A stretch of 64,000 bases of DNA, taken from positions 130,142,703 through 130,206,702 of the forward strand of contig NC_085137.1 in NCBI RefSeq assembly GCF_035046485.1, in the 5' to 3' direction. Positions 35,114-45,419 of the stretch are shown one piece after another. Position 1 is the stretch's first letter; each line of letters opens with the position of its first letter. The notes below the pieces were generated by a model. That model was not told the DNA's origin. It searched no databases and saw only the letters and a program-made list of their open reading frames with translations. The position numbers and the translations under genes were made by a program. The DNA is from Aedes albopictus (taxonomy: Eukaryota > Arthropoda > Insecta > Diptera > Culicidae).

Positions 35114-36194
35114 CTCTGAAATTTCTGACGTTTTATAGCTGCTCGACTTAGATTTGCAATCCCATTCTCTTTATTTATTCTAGGGGAATGTCATCTTTCT
35201 GCTCACGTAAAGTGATAAAAAAATCATAAAAAATGGGTGTAGCCTTTTTAACGATTTTTTGAATACTAGCTCTTAATCTCAAACCGCCTATCATGTTGAC
35301 TTTAAAGCAATCATTCTCTTTTATTCGCAAGACCCTTTCGAAGAAGCAGGTCCATTACTCGACCGCCCAACGCCCTACAGCAGTCAGAAAATAACTTTGC
35401 TTTCTTCTCATAATATCTCAACCATAAAAAATCCGCCCCATCTGACAGTTTGGGTTCACCATAGATCACAACCCAGATTCTCCGAAAGGAGACACTATTA
35501 TTTTAGCATAATTGCCGGATAATGGTCGTGGGCTGCTACTCGGAATTGGCTTCCAGTTCAAATGAAGTCGCTTTAAACTTTTATATTTCTAACTTTTGGG
35601 AGCTTGAGGACGTCCGTCGCACTGCCGAATTGTCATCTATCAAACTGGTTTGAAATATTACCACCAGTTGGTTTCCAGGCGAAGACATATTTACCGATGT
35701 TTACAAGTCGAAAGTTGAACAAGAGCGACCCTTTAAATCTATTACACAAATATTACCACCCTGCCTGCTCCCACCGATTGGGATCCGCATCCGTGGAAAA
35801 TCGGCTTACTGAACCCCTCTTTTGCCACCACATTTCTTCCGGTCAGGGGTGGAACACGAAACGCGAAACAAGACTAATGGTCACAGTACTTTGTCAATCG
35901 ATGGTGGCTGATGTTGCTGTTCCTATAGCTTCTGTTGAACCACGCGAAGTGAATAAGTTGATTCCCATTTATAGTGTGACAGCTGCTGTGTGTGTCCTTT
36001 GGTGCCCAACAATGAATGGAGAAAAAAATGGGTTTTCACGAAAAATGCTTCGAAAATTAATTGTCCTAATCCCTACTTTCTAGATTGAGTGGTGGTGTTT
36101 TTGGAGCTAAGCTTTGGGCTGCTCTGACTCGTTTTTTGATTATATCTTAAAATATTTCACTTTGGCGAGAATGTCGTGTTTGAATAAATGGAAT
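35114..36194. other. Stretch without recognised gene
   Basis: A 159-codon frame at 35604-36083 shows no domain, signal peptide or membrane segment. Possibly low-copy DNA. Confidence 0.35.
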
Positions 36195-36240
36195 TCAAAT
36201 AGGGTAGAAGTCTTAGTTTTGAGCAGTCCGAAGTTTTGGC
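36140..36240 (+). repeat. Fragment duplicated in inverse orientation at 38.68-38.75 kb
   Basis: gagaatgtcgtgtttgaata and the following aatagggtagaagtcttagt match the complement of 38680-38745, including sequence outside the AATAGGGT element end. It is therefore a duplicated segment, not only a second insertion of the same element. Confidence 0.6.
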
Positions 36241-36446
36241 CATACCTTACCTTACCGATCAGGCTAAGGCCGGGGTGGCCTCTGCTGTGCATAGTAGCCG
36301 TCTCCATTCCACTCGGTCCATGGCTGTTTGTCTCCAGTTCCGCACTCTGCGTAGGGTCCAGCCTGATATTGCCCCACGAACTCTTTTGCAATCGGTGTTA
36401 GACGGCGGCATAAAATTTAAGAGAGTATCTTGTAGGCAGCGCTCAG
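36241..36446 (-). pseudogene. RTE retrotransposon remnant, RT core and 3' end
   Basis: On the minus strand 36446-36380 continues the RT reading of 37444-37833: LSAAYKILS, a stop, then ILCRRLTPIAKEFVGQYQAG, which is the RT block before the palm motif of RTE-clade elements. It then jumps by an internal deletion to a C-terminal RNWRQTAMDRVEWRRLL-type tail. At least one stop and the deletion make it dead. Confidence 0.8.
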
Positions 36447-37443
36447 CCCAAGTAACAATTTCATTGCTGATTGGTTTTGTTTGATTTTTATTAGGGTTTT
36501 ATTACACCAATAATTAAAACTCGCAGTTTTATGACTGCTTTTATGAAAAACATTGATAAAATTATTTATAGTATACTTGAAGATATCCATAAAGACAGAT
36601 TTTAAGAGTAAACAAAACTTTCCGATTTGTTAACCTTCTGGCAATCATTATTACCACAATAAAACTGTTAAAACTCTCAACAGATGGCGATCCGTTCGAT
36701 TAGTAACGACATCTGTTGGTGGAAAAGCAGAACTACGACATTTCTAGGTTTATTGCGGTCATCATAAAAGTAAACTTGCTTTCGTTTTATTTTCGCTGAT
36801 TATGGTTGTCGCCATATTGAAGAATTAGCTAACGTGAATGGAAAATAGTTAATTTTGCTCAAATAAGCAATGAATTGATAGTTTGCCACCATTTCCATAA
36901 CATGCTCACATAAATAAACTCTCTCTGCTAAGTTTTCTTGTGATTCGAGATAGTTTTACTAAATAAACAAATTGATTCATTTCATTCCAAGATGAAAATA
37001 TTCACTATTTTTGAAGCGCATTAATTTTATGATTCTGCAACCCCAATATTCACGGTTAAATTGAATGCGCATAAGCCTACCAACACAATATAACAACTAA
37101 AATATTACTTTGCAAAGACCGTTTCTACTTACGAATGATGTATCGTCCTGAACTTTGCGTGCCATCGAAGAAGCTCCTCTGCATCTTGAGCTGTCATAGT
37201 TTTTGTTGAAAAAAAAACAACAATCGAGAATGGGAAATTTTTCTACTAGGTTTTAAAACGGTTTTATTGCTACTCTTAATGCGGTTTGCAAAACCTCTCC
37301 GAGAGTGGTCCACTTAGCCGGAAGATGCTCTTAAAGAGGTTATCAAGAGGTTTTGATGTATAAATCAGTTTTATTGCAAGTTTTATAAAATTGGTCATGA
37401 AGATCTCTTGTAGAGCCGAACAAAACTTAAATTGTTACTTGGG
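36447..37443. mobile_element. 997-bp element inside the RTE pseudogene, 2-bp duplication
   Basis: The 15-bp ends cccaagtaacaattt are inverted (left 36447, right ending at 37443). The flanking RT frame is continuous once the element and one copy of AG (36445-36446, 37444-37445) are removed: ITLL is followed by SAAYK. That fixes the boundaries and gives a 2-bp target duplication. No coding frame. The superfamily is unknown to me. Confidence 0.85.
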
Positions 37444-37833
37444 AGTAGTGTGATCGGGCGGTAGTTCCCGCAATCCAACTTGTAGATGAGACACAAGATA
37501 CCTTCCATCCGGTAATACTTCCTCCTCCCAAATCTTGGTAATGACCCAGTATAGTGCTCTCACCAGTGCTTCTCCACCGTATTTTAGAAGCTCGCTTGGT
37601 AGTTGATCTGCTCCAGCGGCTTTGTTGTTTTTCAACCGGCCAACCTCCTCCTCAATCTCTTGGAGGTCAGGGGCCGGAAGTCTTTCGTCCTGTGCACATA
37701 CTCCTAGATCTGTTACCACGCCACCTTCAGTACTTGCAACGTCGCCATTGAGGTGCTCATCGTAATGCTGCCGCCACCTTTCGACCACCTCACGCTCACA
37801 CGTGAGAATATTTCCGTGATTATGTCGGCACAT
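37444..37833 (-). pseudogene. RTE-clade RT fragment, 5' part
   Basis: A 132-codon minus-strand frame reads REVVERWRQHYDEHLNG, then LKNNKAAGADQLPSELLKYG and KIWEEEVLP. This is parallel to residues 386-486 of the element at 45.7 kb (REVIERWKQHFDEHLNG, LKNNKAAGKDGIAAELIKMG). It is truncated upstream and cut by the 997-bp element downstream. It is a different RTE subfamily from the intact element, given the many substitutions. Confidence 0.88.
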
Positions 37834-37990
37834 GTCGGCTGCCTCGCGAAGCCTCTGAAATCATCATGAAGCGCAATTGAGAGCAGTTATCCAAAATGTA
37901 TTTTCAAATTATGTAGGCCCCCTTTAACCCCTCAAATCTGCCTGTAACGCACCTGAGATTCTCCGGAATCATCCAATACGCATCCTCTCC
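37834..37990. other. Short unannotated gap
   Basis: Nothing recognised between the RT fragment and a SINE tail. Confidence 0.3.
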
Positions 37991-38142
37991 TCTTCTCTTC
38001 TTGGCGTAACGTCCTCACTGGGACAAAGCCTGCTTCTCAGCTTAGTGCTCTATGAGCACTTCCACAGTTTTTAACTGAGAGCTTCCTCTGCCAATGACCA
38101 TTTTGCATGTGTATATCGTGTGGCAGGCACGAAGATACCCGA
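37991..38142 (-). mobile_element. SINE body fragment (cttggcgtaacgtcc family)
   Basis: cttggcgtaacgtcctcact then gggacaaagcctgcttctca, then gagcacttccacagttttta and atcgtgtggcaggcacga. This is the 3' half of a Feilai-related SINE on the minus strand, broken off before the tRNA-like head where another repeat begins. Related pieces are at 42882-43008 (plus) and 45047-45102 (minus). Confidence 0.75.
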
Positions 38143-38394
38143 CTAGAAACTTATATCATGTTTATAACATATTCTGTTATGATGTTATAATATTTTTCTC
38201 TAACTTATTATGTTAGAAACTAGCTGTAGGATGATGTTAAAATAACTAAAATTGTAACAAAAAGAACACTGGTCTAATCAAGATTATATCCTATTTTGTT
38301 ATGATGATATCAAAATTATAACAAGAATCCTAAAAAGCGTAGCTTAGAGCAACAAGTGGTATTTTGCCACAACTTTATCTCCCCGTTAGTCATT
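38143..38394. repeat. AT-rich foldback-like insertion in the SINE
   Basis: It begins acccgactagaaacttatat and repeats ttataacat and tgttatgat words in both orientations. Its start resembles the cccgggtagagctta end of the element at 43885, so it may be a truncated relative. The far end is not clear. Confidence 0.4.
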
Positions 38395-38706
38395 ACTTCA
38401 CTTTTGTATTAAAAGTGGCACTGGGATTGCCGCAGTTTTGGTCATATTCTCAACTTTGTTTTCTATTTTGGCCAATCACGTGTATTTCTTATGGAAGTGG
38501 TCAAATGAGAAGCACCCTGGCCAAAATATGAGAGCTGATTTTTTAAGGAAAGTTATTTTTTCTTCCAGTTTTTCGAAATGTATGGTTTTCACAGCTGCAA
38601 TCATCATATTATTTTGAAATCTATTAGTAAACAATAAATTTATGCCGATTTAGATCGAAACAGGCTGAACACCGCATTATGACCAAAACTGAGACTTCTA
38701 CCCTAT
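38395..38706. mobile_element. Inverse partial copy of the 6.2-kb AATAGGGT element
   Basis: Read on the minus strand, aatagggtagaagtctcagt to gccacttttaatacaaaagt parallels 6221-6566, including tggccaatcacgtgtatttc on this strand. The far end is missing. Confidence 0.7.
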
Positions 38707-38905
38707 TTGAATTACATTTATTCAAATACAACATTCTCGCATAAGCGCATTTTTTTTTATTACCGTACGGAATTGGGCTGAAACTTTTTCCACAGGCAGG
38801 GCTCATGGATATATGAACAAAACAAAAATTGAGAAAAAATCAGGGTCGCCTATTTTCCCGGAAAATTCAGGTGGAAATTCTTTGTTTTCCCCAGACACTA
38901 CTTAC

Positions 38906-39498
38906 TTTGAAAAATCATAACTCAAGAACGAAGCATTAAAGAAACAAAGTTTTTTTTTAGAAAATGAGAGCAAATTTTCTCAGAAATCAAAAAAAATGAA
39001 CTGGAAAAGGCTTTCCACAAAATTTTTCACAGTTGAGAAAATTCGTAAAGAAAAGCCGGAAAAACAATGCCCGAACTCATAAAAAATATATAAAAAAAAT
39101 ATTTTTGAGAAAGTTATTCCATAAGCTTTAATCGCAGAAATTTTTGGAATGCACTTTTTTTTCGTTCTTGAGTTATGGCCAATTTTGTTGAAAAATATCC
39201 AAAAGCCTTTTCTTTGAAAAACCATAACTCAAGAACGAAGCATCAAAGTTTATTTATAGAAAATGAAAGCAAATTTTCTCAGGAATCCAAAAAAATATGA
39301 AAAGAAAAAAGTTTTCAACAAAATTTTCCACCGTTGAGGAAATTCATAAAAAAAAGTCGGAAAAACTAGGCCCGAACTCGCGGGAAATTTTCAAAAAAAA
39401 ATATTTTAGAGAAAGTAGTTTCATAAGCTTTGATGGCTGAAATTTTTGGAATGCACTTGTTTTTCGTTCTTGAGTTACGGCCAATTATGTGAAAATGG
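38906..39498. repeat. Two-copy 307-bp tandem duplication
   Basis: tttgaaaaatcataactcaa at 38906 recurs as tttgaaaaaccataactcaa at 39213. Both copies continue with aagaacgaagcat, caaattttctcag, aatttttggaatgcac and ttcgttcttgagtta. About 85-90 percent alike by eye. Each copy also holds the inverted pair aactcaagaacgaa and ttcgttcttgagtt at its two ends. Confidence 0.8.
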
Positions 39499-40560
39499 CC
39501 AAATAATAGGAAGAAGGATTCCAGTATTTTGAGAAAGGTTCCCTCAAAATAATGGGCGAGTTTGCCAAAGAAACCTGCGATATACTCTCACAGAATTCTG
39601 GAATATAGGATTCCCCCAGAAACTTGAGAAGAATTCCTCCAGAATCCTTTCAAGTATGCTCCCAGAATTCCCCTAAAATTCCGGGTGGAATCCTTTACAA
39701 TGCTGCGAATAAGTCTGCCATAATCCCAAAAGGTATTCTCTAGAATTCTACGAGTTATTCCTCCAGAATCCTGAGAGAGATCATAAGAGGGGTTCTTCCA
39801 GATTCTTGAAACAAATATATCTAGAAACCTGAGAGGGATTTTTTTTCCGAGAATCAGATGGGGATTCTCCTTGGAAAGGATTACGAAAACTTCTAGAATG
39901 GACTTCTCCAGCATCCTGAGAAGGATTCTCTGAAATTCTGAGAGGTATTCCCATATAAAACAGAACAATTACCGCAGATTCCTGAAAGACATTACCCAGA
40001 ATCTTTGAAAGGATTCCCCTTAAATCCTGAAAGGGATTGTCCCTGAACTCTGAGAGTGATTCCTCTAGAATACTTTAAATTATTACTCCAGTATCTCAAC
40101 AAAATCTTCCTATAATCAAGTCAGGGATTTTCCCTGATTAATAAGAGGGATTTTCCCAGAATCCTGAGAGGGATCACTGGGAGCAATTGCTCCAGAATAC
40201 AGAAAACAGAATTCTACTGGAATTCTCGTAAAATGCTGGGAAGGATTTCTGAACCCTAAGAGGAGTCGCAAAATCTATGCGAGGGATTCTTCAAAATTCC
40301 AATTTCTCTGGAAAACTTTTCCCAGAATCTCGTGAGAAATTCTTCAATAATTGATAATTCTGAAAAATATAGTCCCAGAATCCCAAGGATTTCTCTGATT
40401 GGGATCCTAACTGAGGGTCTTTCAGAATCCTTAGAGGGATCAGCCCAGATCATCCAGAAATTACTAATAATCACCCTTGGTAGGAAATACCCCAAAACCT
40501 CGAAATGAATTCCCTTAGAATCTAGAGAGAGATTCCCTAGAATCACAGACAAACAGACGT
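39499..40560. repeat. Degenerate cagaatcctgagaggg-type repeat field
   Basis: Words such as cccagaatcctgagaggga and attcctccagaatcctg recur irregularly. Frames 39588-39968 and 40256-40696 (minus) are consequences of the repeat. No gene. Confidence 0.7.
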
Positions 40561-41474
40561 AACACTCTTCGAAAGGCCTTGGATTTAACGATGAATTTAA
40601 ATTTCGTTTCATTTCCGCGATCCTTCCACCAGAAGTGCTAGAGTTGGATCGCTTTTTACGTTTGCTAGTGTACACGTTCCTGAATGATGCAAACAAAATT
40701 TACAGGAGATTTGTATAGTAGTATACGTAACGCTGCTGAAAACCCTTAAACCCCTAGGAATACCCCTGGAAATGCCTATGAAACTCATTATCAGTCATCA
40801 ACCACCGCAAACACGTTTTTTCCCCTCGAATCTCGTGACGGGCGATCATACATTTATGGTGTTTATATCTCGTCGTCGCCCGTAGTCACTCAAGCATTAG
40901 AATTCTCAATGCTTCTTCGCGTGAATGTAATGACCGTCGTCTGATCGATTCCAACAATATTTTTATGATCAATTTATGGTTGAAGCCTAGACGCTCTAAC
41001 AATCAGATGTTTGAAAATGTGTAATGTGTAATGTGTATGATCGTCCTACTCGTTTTACGATGGTTCCTTCATTTCCATTACGTCTTAAGATTGTTGCATA
41101 ATCAGCAAAAATACTCTCCGCGTGGATTCGGGTAAAATTTATGACCTCAAAGAACAGACTCTGCGTTTTCTTGCTCCCTAATAGTCCGTCGCCTATGCGA
41201 TCGAGTTCTCTTAACAATGCATGATTTCTTGAAGTCCATCAGCTGTAGGTTCTTGAATTTCGTCATCCGTAATACAAGCAGACAAGGCTTCGGCATGAGT
41301 CAGGCCCAATGTTTATTTTGTGTGATTTTGTGTCTAGATCTCGAAATGTTGCTTTCACTTTCTCGAATCATTCATATAATTTTGACTCTTCCCCTTCCTG
41401 TCGCTTGTCCTCAGTGTTCCTAACAATTGCTATCGTTGTCCTCCACACATCGTGTACCAAAACTAGGGTAACTA
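40561..41474. other. Stretch without recognised gene
   Basis: Nothing recognised. tgtgtaatgtgtaatgtgta near 41020 is a small tandem. Confidence 0.35.
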
Positions 41475-42856
41475 GGGTAATTTGCTAATTGTTGAACACT
41501 ACCCAAATGTTGAACAGTTTCTGAAGATTTTATTATAAATCTTACATAAGTAATTTTTGCTCAACGTAAACGTATGATGTAGATGCATATACATGTGTGT
41601 CACGATATTGCTTCAATTTAGTTACTAAATTATACATATTTTACGTCAAAAATATTGATTAAAAAATTTTATACCGCTGGTGACACGAAAACTGCACAAT
41701 TCTTAAGATTAATTTTAAGAAATTGCTATTACGAAATAAGCTTTGCGGGCAAATCGACCACAAATATCAAAGTCACACCATAGTTACAAGAACTGGAAGG
41801 ATGTCCTTAACAGTTTAACATTGTTTAAAATCATATTTTCATTGTAATTCAATTTGAAAAAAATGTTTTTCTTATCACACTATCATTATGCATCCATTAT
41901 CCAATTGTTGAACAGTGGCATGACTGCCAGATTTTTATTTCACTTTACCTAACCGTGCATTTCATGGGGTTTCAAGGGCGTTCCAGGGATGTTCCAGGGG
42001 TGTTCCAGCGTGCTTCAGAAAGGTTCCAGTGGGTTTCAATGGGTTTCAAGGGCGTTCCAGAGGTGTTCAAGAGGGATTCAGAGTGTTAAGGGGGTCCTAC
42101 GAGTAATTCAAGGCGTTCCAGGAGGTTCAGGAGCAACCCACGGGTTTTCAAGGGATTTCAGGGTCGTTTCATGAGTGTTCTTGGGGGTAGAGTGGGTCCC
42201 ATGGGTATCGAGGAGTGTTTCAGGGGCTTTTAAGGGCGTACTTTTCTTCTGTCGTTTTCGCTTCTAATCAAATCTTTTCATGTTTGCATCTAATCATGTT
42301 AAAACGATTTCAGTCCACTAGAGCTGTCTTCAAATGAGCGATTCCTTGTCATTTTAATGTATTGTCACTAGCTGGGACTACCTGGGCACAAAACACGAAA
42401 AACCCGGAAACATTCCGCCAGAGTGAAAAAATATCGGATGTCGGGTCAAAGTCAGATCAAATTTTATCAAATGTTGGACCACTGTTGGAACCACATCGGG
42501 TAACAGTTGGGTTTATGTTGGGTTTAGTGCCCAAAATAAAAGCAGGTCAATGATAGGTTTATGTCGGGTTATACGTCATCAATTACGAACAAAGCTTCAA
42601 CCGTTCAACAATTAGCGAGAACCGTCCAACATTAGGATGAGCCAGCTTATGGAAGCGTTCAACATTTGGGTTACAGACTTCTCATACAAATGTTCTATTT
42701 TCGAATTTAAGGGAATACAAATTCAATGAACAGTATAAGGAATAAGTAGATCTAGACGTTCACTGGATATTTTTCAACTAAAGTAGAATTATGCACGGAA
42801 AAACAAACGAAAACCAAAATGCCAGTACTAACCGTTCAACAATTGGCGAATTACCC
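41475..42856. mobile_element. 1.38-kb TA-flanked TIR element
   Basis: The left end gggtaatttgctaattgttg, then aacactac, mirrors the right end, which read inverted is gggtaattcgccaattgttg, then aacggtt. Flanking TA is at 41473-41474 and 42857-42858. The word gttgaac recurs through the element. A right-end fragment of the same family lies at 55980-56070. It carries a G-rich minisatellite inside (41959-42240). Non-coding; Tc1/mariner-like by the TA duplication. Confidence 0.8.
41959..42240. repeat. G-rich ggtttcaagggcgttccag minisatellite
   Basis: Irregular 15-20 bp words (ggggtttcaagggcgttcca, ggggtgttccagcg) in tandem within the TIR element. A related array is at 52575-52905. Translation gives FQGCS-type repeats without meaning. 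Confidence 0.7.
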
Positions 42857-42881
42857 TAATGTGTTTTGTTTACATACAAAA

Positions 42882-43092
42882 TAGTCATTGGCAGAGGAAG
42901 CTCTCAGTTGTTAACTCTGGAAGTTCTCAAGTTGCAAGCAGAGAAGCAACCTTTGTCTCAGTGGGGACGTTACGCCAAGAAAATCAAGAAATAAAAAGAA
43001 TTAGAGGTACATGAAAAAGAGGTAGAACAAAAAGCAGAAGAAGAAGAATAAGAAGAAGAAGAAGAATATGTAGAAGAAGAAGACGAATAAGA
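42882..43092 (+). mobile_element. SINE 3' fragment with GAA-rich tail
   Basis: catt ggcagaggaagctctcag to tcagtggggacgttacgcca is the plus-strand 3' part of the SINE family at 37.99 kb. It is followed by an A/GAA-rich tail ending in agaagaagaagaagaatat-like microsatellite (43022-43092). Confidence 0.7.
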
Positions 43093-43699
43093 ATCATTGA
43101 TTATATGATTCAATTTTTCGTGTACACCCGCTTACTTAGTTGGTTCATCACCGTGCGTCGTTTACAACGTTCGTCCACATTCCGCAGAACGAGGGAGCAG
43201 TCAGCGGGGACAATCCAGATAACAACCCAAAATAGGATCACTAACGAGGCAGGACACGGTACGGCGGCGTGGCATGTCGCGTCCTCCGTGTGTCGTCCGT
43301 TTCGTTTGGGTTGCCTTCGTTCGTCATTCGTCCCATTACGGTGAAATATTGAAAGGCATTTTTCTGCGCCAGGGAAGTAGTCCCGTTCGCTGTTAGAGCG
43401 GGATAGTCACTGGAGGTCCACTGGTTCTCGCTGGAAGAATGCCGAAGAGGCATCCTGGATGATGACGTGTTCCTAAAAAGGGGGATTTCCGTTATGGTCG
43501 GGGAGAGTATGGAATGCTTAGAATTGTTAAAACTGCTAACGAATGTTCGAATGAGAGAGGGGTTCCTTCTTGGTCCAGATGTAATGGATTCTGATGTGCC
43601 GGAGTGCTTTTAACACCATGGTATGGAATCAAATGGGATTAGTATGGCTTTCAGGCGCGAGTGAAGAAGCTTTTTATTATTTAATAGATATACTGAGAG
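43093..43699. other. Stretch without recognised gene
   Basis: Somewhat GC-rich around 43.14-43.48 kb. Frames 43105-43344 plus and 43241-43453 minus have no domain. Could be low-copy DNA. Confidence 0.35.
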
Positions 43700-43884
43700 T
43701 TTTCAACAGTCTCTTCTTCTTCTTTTCTGTGACTTTATGTTCCCACTGGAACTTGGAAATCTTGGAATGCCTCCTTTTAATTTAGTTTTCTTTGAGCACT
43801 TCCACAGTTATTAATTGAAGGGCTTTCTTTTTCCTGCCATTGCATGAATTTGTATATTGTGAGGCAAGTACAATGATGCACTAT
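43700..43884 (-). mobile_element. Feilai-type SINE, 3' part (split copy)
   Basis: ctcttcttcttcttttctgt through gggctttctttttcctgcca to caatgatgcactat matches the copy at 30.0 kb, then breaks at an inserted element. The remainder resumes at 44848. Confidence 0.85.
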
Positions 43885-44847
43885 CCCGGGTAGAGCTTAA
43901 TGCCAAAATAATGGCAAATTTTACCATTAAAACAGAATGTTTGAATGGCAAAATGTGTTATTTGTTTGTTTGAAATAAGAGTTAAAATAACAAAAATAAT
44001 AACAAAATTTTGGTAGCAGAAAAACTTAAAAATAACTTATTTTGCCATTGTAATAACAAAGTAATGGTAAAGCATGCGGATTAAATTGAAGAACAAAATA
44101 AGTTATTATTGAGATATTGATAACAAAATAAGACCCAAATTAACTGTTATCGGTGAATAACAAAATATGACATTCTTGAGTTATTGATAACAGAATAAGA
44201 ACAAATTTAGCTGTTTATATGGCGATCAAAATAATGGTAGGTTTAGTTGTTCAAATTCAATTTTAAAATAATGGTAGATTCAGTTATTATTTCAAAGTAG
44301 CAGAAGAAATGTAAAATGAGCTATTTCTTTTTTTTCTTCAATAAAATTTAAGTTCATCAATCAATGTAAAAACAGTTTTATTTTATGGAAATTAAAAACT
44401 CAAAACGAAAGAATCCGGATTTGTTTACTTTTGCGAGATACGTCGAATTGAAAAGTTATGCTTGAAATATACAATATAATAGTTAATGGTATATTAAGAG
44501 TAAAATATGTTATGGTGCCTAATGTTTATAAATAATTTCTCACAATATCAAAATAATGGCAAATTTAGCTAGGAATGTAAATTATGTTATTGTTTTGATA
44601 TTTTATACAATTCATTATAAAAGGTGCTAAATTGCAAGTTTTACCATGATAGTAATTTTTGTTATTGATGTGTTATTTAGCATTATTCATGAATAACATA
44701 TCAATGACAAGATTTGCTATGATTGTATATTTTGCTATTGATTTGCTATTTTAAGTTTTTCATAATAACAGAAGAATGGCAAAACGAGATATGATGTCAA
44801 AACCAGTTATTATTTTGTCCTTTGTTTGCCATTAGCCTCTACCCGGG
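43885..44847. mobile_element. 963-bp AT-rich TIR element inside a Feilai SINE
   Basis: The ends cccgggtagag (11 bp) are perfectly inverted, extended by cttaatgccaaa against gctaatggcaaa. The flanking Feilai sequence reads through as cactat/gc-cagggaa when the element and one AT are removed, giving a 2-bp duplication. The interior repeats aataatgg(c/t)aaattt and ataacaaaataag words in both orientations. Non-coding. Confidence 0.82.
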
Positions 44848-45016
44848 ATGCACAGGGAAATGTTACAAATTTTCCAAATGGAGGAGAACGTGCACCTGGA
44901 GCCGACCTACTTATGCCCAGGGAAGTCGAGTAAAGTTTCCGACCGGAACGGGAACGAAACCCGTCATCTCTGGATTGGCGATTCAAAGTCTTATCTACTA
45001 GGCTACCTGGAGACCC
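44848..45016 (-). mobile_element. Feilai-type SINE, head part (split copy)
   Basis: Contains the tRNA-like head on minus (ggtctccaggtagcctagta, B region cgggtttcgttccc) and the body word gcccagggaagtcgag. Between the junction and that word is an extra module (44860-44916) with ggaggagaacgtgcacctgg, flanked by atgcacagggaa and atgcccagggaa. The B box is mutated, so this copy is probably silent. Confidence 0.75.
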
Positions 45017-45046
45017 CAGTCCTTAGAAACTTCGAATAAGCGACAT

Positions 45047-45102
45047 TTTTCTTGGCGTACATTTTTTCACTAAAACCTAAAACAAAACCTGCTTCTCAAC
45101 TT
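45047..45102 (-). mobile_element. Short SINE tail fragment
   Basis: ttcttggcgtac and aaaacctgcttctcaacttc match the cttggcgtaacgtcc SINE family. Heavily diverged. A G-run (aggggggggggggg) follows at about 45140. Confidence 0.5.
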
Positions 45103-45419
45103 CGCAAGGGCGTAGCCAGCTTTTCGGTCAGGAGGATGGAGGGGGGGGGGGGGAGGGTGTGGCAAGCACCCTTAGCAAATTTGTACCTACTAGCTTTTTT
45201 AACTAAACGCAACACGATGAAAGTGAATATAATAACATTAAGTGTCTAAAGCATTATTTAACCTTCAGCAGTCACCCTGTTGTATTTTGTACAATACGTT
45301 GGAAAAGCTCGCCCGTTCTACATAAATCAACGTGGTGCTGGTAGTGCTGACTATTTTCTGGAAGATTTAGGATTTTTATTTACTCGTGCACTGTAGTTGG
45401 AGGAAATGCCAATGCAGAA
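45103..45419. other. Stretch without recognised gene
   Basis: Holds a poly-G tract near 45139-45152 and nothing else recognised. The LINE 5' end may begin in the last part. Confidence 0.35.

Noticed and set aside
33172..35151. Long open frames (up to 466 codons) across the 11-bp satellite on both strands
   Set aside because: They follow from a stop-free 11-bp unit; every frame on both strands is open and the translation has an 11-residue period without any protein logic.
35604..36083. 159-codon frame
   Set aside because: No domain. The sequence flanks repeat fragments and nothing indicates translation.
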